Below, one piece after another: positions 16,766-26,600 of a stretch of 64,000 nucleotides of DNA (within the stretch, counting starts at the first letter, position 1; each line of letters opens with the position of its first letter). The position numbers were made by a program, and so were the translations under genes. Source of the DNA: [Clostridium] hylemonae DSM 15053 (GTDB lineage Bacteria; Bacillota; Clostridia; Lachnospirales; Lachnospiraceae); the NCBI RefSeq assembly GCF_008281175.1, contig NZ_CP036524.1, positions 3,769,741 through 3,833,740 of the forward strand, read 5' to 3'. The notes under the pieces are model-generated. The model had not been told where the DNA came from. It saw nothing but the letters and a program-made list of their open reading frames with translations, and made no database searches.

Positions 16766-17332
16766 TTATAATTTACCGATATACCAGACAAGCCTGCCCT
16801 TCGTATCCGAAATGCTGACAGGACCAAACATCCGGGAATCTTCAGAATTCTCTCTGTTATCCCCCAGTACAAATACTTCCCCATCTGTGACAGTGATCGG
16901 AAACACAATGCCGTTTTTAACAGCCTTCGTCTCCCCCAAAGCCCACGGTTCTTCCCGCTCTTTTCCGTTCACATACAGTCTGCCGCCTTCTATGTTGACC
17001 GTATCGCCTGCCACCGCCACAACACGTTTCACAAACTCTTCATCATTCGGCCGGTCGATCGCAATGATATCTCCCGGTGCATAAGCCTTCTGCCTGCGCT
17101 TGTACACAACCATATCCTTATCGTGCAGCGTCGGATACATAGACTGTCCTTCCACGTAGGAGATGCCCATCACGATCTGAAACAGGCCGCATATGACAAC
17201 TATGATCGCAGCAAACTCCAGTATCGTGCGGAGCCAGCTCATCCTGCGCATATGCTTCTTTTTCTTCTTCGTAGGCGGATCCACATCCTCCAGTACCTTC
17301 TGCTTCACCTGCTTTATTTCATCTGCATCCAT
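16766..17332 (-). CDS. lepB: Signal peptidase I
   Basis: 188 residues. One N-terminal membrane anchor (about 36-56) leads into the S26 domain: catalytic Ser64 in GQSMYPTL and general-base Lys102 in EFVKRVVAVAGD, with the conserved box GEVFVLGDNRENSEDSR near the end. It removes signal peptides from exported proteins at the outer face of the membrane. The short cytoplasmic head is Lys-rich (TKKKKKHMRR). It precedes the carboxypeptidase gene. Confidence 0.96.
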   Translation of the reverse strand: MDADEIKQVKQKVLEDVDPPTKKKKKHMRRMSWLRTILEFAAIIVVICGLFQIVMGISYVEGQSMYPTLHDKDMVVYKRRQKAYAPGDIIAIDRPNDEEFVKRVVAVAGDTVNIEGGRLYVNGKEREEPWALGETKAVKNGIVFPITVTDGEVFVLGDNRENSEDSRMFGPVSISDTKGRLVWYIGKL

Positions 17333-17420
17333 ATAGCATATCCTTCTTTGATAATTTTATCTAGATTACATTATAAAGGAAATATGAAAAATTAACAAGA
17401 ACAAAGGATTTATATATGCG

Positions 17421-17456
17421 AAAAGCCTCCCGGACTATAAATCCGGAAGGCTTTTT
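17421..17456 (-). terminator. Intrinsic terminator after the giant-protein operon
   Basis: AAAAAGCCTTCCGGA pairs with TCCGGGAGGCTTTT (one mismatch), immediately downstream of the 17462-17653 gene, with T-runs on both sides so it can work in either direction. Confidence 0.85.
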
Positions 17457-17461
17457 ACATA

Positions 17462-17653
17462 CTATGACTGAACTGTATCTACAGTTTCCTGTGCAAGTTT
17501 GTCGGCTAACTGGTCTTCAAAATCTTTTTCTCTTTTCTTTTGTTTATGTCTGTGTACCCCAAAGACCACGATCATCACAATGAGGACAATAAGCGCGGGC
17601 AGATCCCAGGCACATAATCCCAACACACTGTGTGAAAACATATATTCCAGCAT
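17462..17653 (-). CDS. Small single-pass membrane protein downstream of the giant surface protein
   Basis: 63 residues: a membrane segment (about residues 17-35, LPALIVLIVMIVVFGV) followed by a charged tail HRHKQKKREKDFEDQLADKLAQE that is likely helical. AAGGAGG precedes the ATG at 17653. It begins 21 bp after the giant gene and shares its terminator, so they form one operon. Its topology and basic-then-acidic tail resemble the C-terminus of the giant protein (MKKRQERIFELREEI). I do not recognise the family; a partner in anchoring or export of the giant protein is a guess. Confidence 0.7.
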   Translation of the reverse strand: MLEYMFSHSVLGLCAWDLPALIVLIVMIVVFGVHRHKQKKREKDFEDQLADKLAQETVDTVQS

Positions 17654-17674
17654 ATTTTCTTCCTCCTTATCCTA

Positions 17675-20600
17675 TTAAGCTGCTTCGTCTTTTTCAATTT
17701 CTTTATCTGCCATGGCGATCTCTTCTCTTAATTCAAAGATTCTCTCCTGACGCTTTTTCATGCTTCTAGTGTAACCAATCTCAACCAGCAATGCAAGCAA
17801 CAGCAGCAGGAAGTGAAGAATACAGCATTTATGGTCTTTGGAAGCCCGGTTGGCCAACGGCACTCCCTCATCATCTGACTGAACTAACTGTTGTACATTT
17901 GCGCCTACGGCATTACCGACATTTTGTACAAATGCGGCGACAGGTTCTGTGATCGTCTGAATAACAGCAGCGGGTGTTATTGTTCCGGCATTGGCCGGTG
18001 CCGCCGTATCATTGCCGCCCGGTGTCGTTCCTCCCGGATTAGTTCCGGCCGGTGTTACAGGTGCGGCGCTCCACTGGGCATTCATGACAAGTCCGCCTTT
18101 GGCCATCTTGATCCAGCCGTTTGGCTGATACAGATTTTGATTGTCCGTACCACTGCTCCAGCCGTCAAATACATAACCTTCGTTTACAAATCCATTAGCC
18201 TTGAGGACAACCTGATAATCAACTGGATAAATCGAATTGTCTACCGTCTCGCCTGTGGCATTCTGTGCATTTGCATTATAGGTGACCGCGTACTCCTCAG
18301 AATCCGGTATTCCATCCGGTTTTCCTTCCGGTCCGTTATTATCCAGCACATAGTATACATTGATAACATTCGCATCTTCATTCGTACTTATAGTTGTTTC
18401 ATATGGCAGGCCAATATCATCCAACATGTAATTCTGTCCGTCTCTTTCCTTTGTACCCGGCGTCTTTGCGCTTACAGTAGAAGAAAACGGTGCATTCTCA
18501 CTGACGGTCTCGTCATCTGCCAGATTATTGTCATAGTAGTAATTAACTGTATATTTATAGTTATTGACACTAAAGGTTCCCTTGATCACTACATCTTTTG
18601 CCGGCATCTTGAAGTTATCCGGATGCTGCCATCCGCTGAACGTATAGCCTTCTTTGTCCGGTGCGTTCCTCAAGGTCACATCACTGTTATACACATAACT
18701 ATCTACTGCGCCATATTGCACGTCATCTACAAGATATGTCACCTTATAAGTATTGATCGTGAAGCTGCCGTTGACTACTATGTCCTCGGTCCCCATCTTA
18801 TCCGGCAGTGTTCTGTCCCAGCCGCTGAATGTGTAGCCTTCCTTCGTCGGTTCTTTTCTCAGCCCGGCAATATCTGCTCCATATTTGTAAGTGTCTGTCT
18901 TTCCATACTGCTGGCCGTCTACCATATAAGTTACTGTGTGCTCATCTCTTGTGTAGTACAGCTTCAGGACGAGTTTTCCGTCTCCTGTGATGGTTCCTGT
19001 TGTTACGTTCTTCTCAGAATTCTTGTCATAAGTGAAGCCCGTAAAGGTCGTCGGGTTTGCCGTTGCTATTGTATCAGTCTCTCCGGTCTTATCTTCACTC
19101 TTTCCTTCTGTATACTTTCCATCCAGACCTTCCAGGTAGTGTTTTACTATAAACTTCGTATCTCCGTTGGCTGTGAACGTTCCCGTTATCTCCACGTCAT
19201 TGGCCGGCATCTCAAAGGCTTCTTTCTGGCTCCAGCCGCTGAATGTGTAGCCCTCTTTCACTGCATCCGGCTCAATGCTTACCTGCTCGCCGTATTTATA
19301 GCTCTGCGGGCCTGCATATGCCGCTCCGTCCACCTTGTAGGTCACGTTGTAACTGTTCCTTGTGTAGTACAGCTTCAGTGTCAGGCTTCCGTCACCGGCT
19401 ATCGTTCCGGATGCCAGCGGATCCTCCCCGGCTTCTGCATCATACGTATAGCCTTCATACTTCTTCGGAGCTTCTGTCACCGGCGTTCCTGTCGTTCCAG
19501 TCTCGTCTCTGCCTTCCGCCAGTGTAAACGTTCCGTTCAGGTTCTCTTTATAATGCTCTACCCGGTACTTCGTATCATCGTTGGCTATGATGCTTCCTTC
19601 GATCTTCACATCCTTTGCCGGCATCTTGAAGTCTTCCTTCTGGCTCCAGCCGCTGAAGTGATAACCCGCCGGTACTTCCGGCGCCGGTCTTACTGTCACG
19701 TCGCTTCCGTATTCATAACGCTCTGATGCTCCGTATGGCTGACCATCCAGCTCGTATGTCACGTTGTAACTATTGACCTTGAAGCTGCCGCTGACTACTA
19801 TGTCCTCGGTACCCATCTTATCCGGCAGTGTTCTGTCCCAGCCGCTGAATGTGTAGCCTTCCTTCGTCGGTTCTTTTCTCAAGTCTTTCACGGACTCATC
19901 GTATTTGTAAGTGTCTATCTCTCCATACTGCTGGCCGTCTACCATATAAGTTACTGTGTGCTCATCTCTAGTGTAGTACAGCTTCAGGACGAGCTTTCCG
20001 TCCCCTGTGATGGTTCCTGTTGTTACGTTCTTCTCAGAATTCTTGTCATAAGTGAAGCCCGTAAAGGTCGTCGGGTTTGCAGTTGCTATCGTATCCGTCT
20101 TTCCATTCAGAGGCTCCGTCAGGCCTTCCTCATACTTTCCATCCAGGCCTTCCAGATAGTGTATCACTGTATACTTTGTATCTCCATTGGCTGTGAACGT
20201 TCCCGTTATCTCCACGTCATTGGCCGGCATCTCAAAGGCTTCTTTCTGGCTCCAGCCGCTGAATGTGTAGCCCTCTTTCACTGCATCCGGCTCAATGCTT
20301 ACCTGCTCGCCGTATTTATAGCTCTGCGGGCCTGCGTATGCCGCTCCGTCCACCTTGTAGGTCACGTTGTAACTGTTCCTTGTGTAGTACAGCTTCAGCG
20401 TCAGGCTTCCGTCTCCCGCTATCGTTCCAGATGCCAGCGGATCTTCCCCGGCTTCTGCATCATACGTATAGCCTTCATACTTCTTCGGTTCTTCTGTCAC
20501 CGGCGTCCCAGTCGTTCCAGTCTCGTCTCTGCCTTCCGCCAGTGTAAACGTTCCGTTCAGGTTCTCTTTATAATGCTCTACCCGGTACTTCGTATCATCG

Positions 20601-23600
20601 TTGGCTATGATGCTTCCTTCGATCTTCACATCCTCTGCAGGCATCTTGAAGTCTTCCTTCTGGCTCCAGCCGCTGAAGTGATAACCCGCCGGTACTTCCG
20701 GCGCCGGTCTTACTGTCACGTCGCTTCCGTATTCATAACGCTCTGATGCTCCGTATGGCTGCCCATCCAGCTCGTATGTCACGTTGTAACTGTTGACCTT
20801 GAAGCTGCCGCTGACTACTATGTCCTCGGTACCCATCTTATCCGGCAGTGTTCTGTCCCAGCCGCTGAATGTGTAGCCTTCCTTCGTCGGTTCTTTTCTC
20901 AAGTCTTTCACGGACTCATCGTATTTGTAAGTGTCTATCTCTCCATACTGCTGGCCGTCTACCATGTAAGTTACTGTGTGCTCATCTCTTGTATAGTACA
21001 GCTTCAGGACAAGCTTTCCGTCTCCTGTGATGGTTCCTTCCGTTACGTTCTTTTCGGAAGTCTCGTCATAGGTGAATCCTGTAAAGGTCGTCGGATTTGC
21101 AGTTGCTATCGTATCCGTCTTTCCATTCAGAGGCTCCGTCAGGCCTTCCTCATACTTCCCGTCCAGGCCTTCCAGATAGTGTATCACTGTATACTTTGTA
21201 TCTCCGTTGGCTGTGAACGTTCCCGTTATCTCCACGTCATTGGCCGGCATCTCAAAGGCTTCTTTCTGGCTCCAGCCGCTGAATGTGTAGCCCTCTTTCA
21301 CTGCATCCGGCTCAATGCTTACCTGCTCGCCGTATTTATAGCTCTGCGGGCCTGCATATGCCGCTCCGTCCACCTTGTAGGTCACGTTGTAACTGTTCCT
21401 TGTGTAGTACAGCTTCAGCGTCAGGCTTCCGTCTCCCGCTATCGTTCCAGATGCCAGCGGATCTTCCCCGGCTTCTGCATCATACGTATAGCCTTCATAC
21501 TTCTTCGGTTCTTCTGTCACCGGCGTCCCAGTCGTTCCAGTCTCGTCTCTGCCTTCCGCCAGTGTAAACGTTCCGTCCAGGTTCTCTTTATAATGCTCTA
21601 CCCGGTACTTCGTATCATCGTTGGCTATGATGCTTCCTTCGATCTTCACATCCTCTGCAGGCATCTTGAAGTCTTCCTTCTGGCTCCAGCCGCTGAAGTG
21701 ATATCCTGCCGGTACTTCCGGCGCCGGTCTTATTGACACGTCGCTTCCATATTCATACCGCTCTGTCTCTCCATATGGCTGCCCATCCAGCTCGTATGCC
21801 ACGTTGTAGCTGTTGATCGTGAAACTGCCGCTGATCACTACGTCCTCGGTTCCCATAACCTCCGGCAGTTCACCGTTCCATCCACTGAACGTGTAGCCTT
21901 CCTTCACAGGTTCCTCTCTGAGCGGCGCAGTATTCTGACCATATTTATAAGTATCTGTCTCTCCATACTGCTGACCGTCTACCATGTAAGTTACTGTATG
22001 CTCATCTCTTGTATAGTACAGCTTCAGGACGAGTTTTCCGTCTCCTGTGATGGTTCCTTCCGTTACGTTCTTCTCAGAATTTTTATCATACGTGAAGCCT
22101 GTAAAGAATTTCTCATTTGCCGTTGCTACTGTATCGGTCTCTCCGGTCCACTCTTCACTCTCTTCTTCTACATACTTTCCATCCAGGCCTTCCAGATAGT
22201 GTTTTACTGTATACTTCGTATCTCCGTTGGCTGTGAACGTTCCCGTTATCTCTACATCGCTGGCCGGCATCTCAAAGGCTTCTTTCCGGCTCCAGCCGCT
22301 GAATGTGTAGCCCTCTTTCACTGCATCCGGCTCAATGCTTACCTGCTCACCGTATTTATAGCTCTGCGGGCCTGCATATGCCGCTCCATCCACCTTGTAA
22401 GTCACGTTGTAACTGTTCCTTGTGTAGTACAGCTTCAGCGTCAGGCTTCCGTCTCCCGCTATCGTTCCAGATGCCAGCGGATTCTCCCCGGCTTCTGCAT
22501 CATACGTAAAGCCTTCATATTCCTTCGAAGCTTCCGTCACCAGCATTCCCGTCGTTCCAGTCCCATCTCTGCCGTCTTCCAGCGTAAACGTTCCGTCCAG
22601 GTTCTCTTTATAATGCTCTACCCGGTACTTCGTATCATCGTTGGCTATGATGCTTCCTTCGATCTTCACATCCTCTGCAGGCATCTTGAAGTCTTCCTTC
22701 TGGCTCCAGCCGCCGAAGTGATAGCCCGCAGGTACTTCCGGCGCCGGTCTTACTGACACGTCGCTTCCATATTCATACCGCTCTGTCTCTCCGTATGGCT
22801 GCCCATCCAGCTCATATGTCACGTTGTAGCTGTTGATCGTGAAACTGCCGCTGATCACTACGTCCTCGGTTCCCATAACCTCCGGCAGTCCACCGTTCCA
22901 TCCATTGAACGTGTAGCCTTCCTTCACAGGTTCCTCTCTGAGCGGCGCAGTATTCTGCCCATATTTATAAGTGTCTGTCTCTCCATACTGCTGGCCGTCT
23001 ACCATGTAAGTTACTGTGTGTTCATCTCTTGAATAAAACAGCTTCAGGACGAGCTTTCCGTCTCCTGTGATGGTTCCTGACTCAATTGTTCCCGCTACTT
23101 CAGGGTTAAAGGTAAACCCTGTATACGTCTTCCGTGTAGCAGTTGCCGTTGCGCCGGTAGTTCCGGTGAGGTTTTCAGTCTCTGTCTCTGTGTAGTTTCC
23201 GTTCAGCTGCTCCTGATAATGTTCTACCGTATACGCCGTGTTGGTATTTGCCGTCCACTGTGCCGTATATTGTGCATTATCTGTCACATTCTCAGCTACT
23301 TCGCCCCATCCGGCAAATGTATAGCCCGGGTTCCCTGTCGGCTGCGCTCCAAATGCCGGAGTCTTAACGCCGTAGTCTAAATCGTCATAGACCTTTTCCT
23401 GGAATGTTCCCTGCGTTCCCGGTTTATATACTACACTGAACTGCTGCTTAAAGTATACCTTCAATACAAGGGATCCGTCTCCATTTATTGTTCCTTCTGT
23501 GACATTGCCCTCATATTCAGAATCGTATACATAACCGGCCCTTGCTGTCAGAGTATCATCGGCTGCCAGCTTCGCTGTGTCTCCTGTTGTTCCGTATGCA

Positions 23601-26600
23601 TCCCTTTTGTTTTCGGTTGTTTCCGGATATGTTCCTTCGTTTTGATAGTAATATTCTACCGTATATTTTGTATTATCCGCAGCTTTCCACTGTGCCACGT
23701 ACTCCACAGAAGAAGTCACCTTATCGGAATAATCCGGCGCCCAGCCTGCGAATTCATAGCCGGCTTCACCCTCCGCAGTAAATGCCGGTGTGTCCGCATT
23801 GTAACTCAGTCCGCTAAATGTCTTGTCGTCAAACGTTCCGTGTGTCCCGGGCTTATATGTGACACTGAACTGCTGCTTAAAGTATACCTTCAGCACAAGA
23901 CTGCCATCGCCCTGAATGACTCCTGATTCGATAGTTCCGGGGGCGTCCTTATCATACACATACCCTGGTCTGTCTGTACTTCTGTACTCTATTGTGTCTG
24001 CGAGCTGTCCTGTTGTGCCTTCACCGGGGAGTATCTCATCCGGCTCTGCTTTGTAGCTTCCGTCCGTCTCATAAAAGCGCTGGACAGTATAGGCGGTATC
24101 TGTATTCGCAGCATAATATACTTTTACAGTGGCTCCGTTCTTTACAGTCTCTCCGATTTCTTTCGGGTCTGTCCCTGTAAAGTGATACCCCGGATATTTC
24201 CCATCCGATGTGTCGATATCATTCGGAAGTACAGGTATCTCATCATCATTGATCCAGACATTTCTCTTTATCTCTTTCGTATCGCCGGTTACAATGACGC
24301 CGTCTTTATAATACTCTACCGTATATTTAAGCTCATGGACACTCAGATCATCTTTTACGCATACGGCCTTAAGCTCAGTATCTTTGTCTCCCATTGTATA
24401 GCTTCCGCTTACCGTCTCTCCGGCTGCGTTCTCCCAATGGTCAAACTTATAACCCGTATCTGCCGCAAGACCTGTGTCATTAAAAGACTTGACCGCCGCA
24501 GAATCTCCTTTGAAATAGTAAGCGTCAAAGTATGCATCACCGCTGCTGTGATCTCCTGCAACATAAGTCAGCTTATGGGCGGCTTCCGCTGTCACGTGAT
24601 ATCTTATATCATCGCCGTCCTGTATTGCATACGCATCGAGATCATCGATCGTCTCCCATTCCTTGGTTTTACTGTGAAGCACCTGAATCTCATAACTGTC
24701 GTACCGGTCTGTTTCTTCCGTTATACCGTATGCCTCATCCGCATATGCCTTGATCTGTTCCGCACTGTAGCCTTCTTTGTTGTCGGAATCGATCTCTTTG
24801 GAATACTTGTTTAATGAACCGTCCGTTGACAACTTACCGTCACTCGTAATTACGTATGCGGCGCTGTTTTGCTCTGCTTTGTAAAACCATACGGATACCG
24901 TCGCTTTATTTGCAGTCCACTCAGCTGTGTACGTTATGTTGCCGCTTACCTTTTCCTTTACTTCCGGATTCCAGCCTTTGAACGTATACCCATCTTCTGC
25001 TGCCGTTTCGCCGTCAAACTTCGGTGTCGCTTCACCATAATATTGTTTGTCATATACCTGGGCTTCAAATGCTCCGTGGGTCCCCGGGTCGTAAGTAACG
25101 GTAAACTGCTTCTTATAATATCTTTTCAGAACAAGGCTGCCGTCCGCTTTTACTTCGCCTGTAGAAACATTTAACTTATGCTCTTCATCATATGTGTAGC
25201 CATCGATTCCGATCTCACCGGAATTGACGATTGCTCCTGTCGTTCCTTCCCGGATATCTGTTCTGGAAGCGCTGTCCGGATAAGTTCCGTCATCGTTCTG
25301 CAGATAATATTCAATCACATATTTCGTATCGCCTTTCGGCAGCCACTGTGCATAGAGTGTCGTATCCTCACTGATAGTAAAGGTTTCACCGCCTGCGTAG
25401 GTCGTTCCGCTGCCATCTGCTTTTGTATTCCAGGAATCAAAGTTATATCCTTCACGCACTGGTATTTTTGTGCTTACTGTTGCAGATGAGTCTTTTATAT
25501 ACTGTTTTCCGTCCGGCATATTATCCCACCCTGCCGGTGCGTTGGCATTGTAGGACAGACTTACTTTGCTCTTCTCCAAAAGTACGCCGTCTACATGCCA
25601 GTTATCCTGGTGCTTGATCACATACCACAGTACAAACTGGGTAGACGGATCATATTTATTGTAAACCTTCTTTATCTGCGCGTCTGTCGGAGTTTTGCTT
25701 AACATATCCGCAACTCCCGGCGGCGTAGTGTTGGCATAGAACGCTCCTACTTTAATCGCATTATTCATAGATATGGCACTGGTATATTCAGCTGCCGCAT
25801 GACCCTGAGGTTCTGTAGGAATGACCCCGTCTTTACGTATATAAAAATCTGCATTTAAGTTTTGAGCTGCCCATATTGCATACAGTGTAACATTTTTGGC
25901 CGGCATAAGATAACTGCTTCCTGCCGGGTAGACCGGAACGGTATAATGGTCGTTTCCTGCAGCGACAGCATTCTTATCGGTACTCCAACCGACAAATAAT
26001 CTTCCATCCACGCTCCCTTTGTAGTTCGGAAGAGTTATCTGGGAGCCTGCCGTCGTATTTACTTCCTCCGGTGCTGCCTCCCCTTTTCCGCCATTGACAT
26101 TAAAGGTCAATTTATACGCGTCTGCAACGTTAACTACATAAGGCTCTGAAGACACAGTTCCCGCACTTGCCGTGATCTTCGTAGCACCAGCCTTTAACGC
26201 CGTAACCTTTCCATCCTTAGAAACCTTTGCGACTTCCGGGTTGCTTGACGCCCATGTCACTTCATATCCGGCAGGATCTGTGACCGCCGTCAGCTGGAGC
26301 GGCTCATCTGCTTTCGTCATCGTCTGTGATTCCCCGGTAACTTTGACAGATGAAACTTGCTGTCTGTCCTTGATCTTAATATAAAAATGTTCCTCTCTCT
26401 CACTCAAAGACTGACTTGAATCATAATTGTATTCGTATCTATGGGTTATCTTTATTATCGAGTCACTTGCCTTTAATGCTTTTACATCCGCCGAATAGTC
26501 TTTTTTATCTGTTATCTTTATTTTATCAGCATCTGTATCTGAAATTTCCCATTCATGACCTTTCGCCTCGTTATGCCATTCACCGCCACGGGTACTCTTG

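Noticed and set aside
17891..24814. Several large plus-strand ORFs opposite the giant gene
   Set aside because: They repeat every 1,020 bp as shadows of the coding repeats, lack ribosome binding sites and resemble no family.
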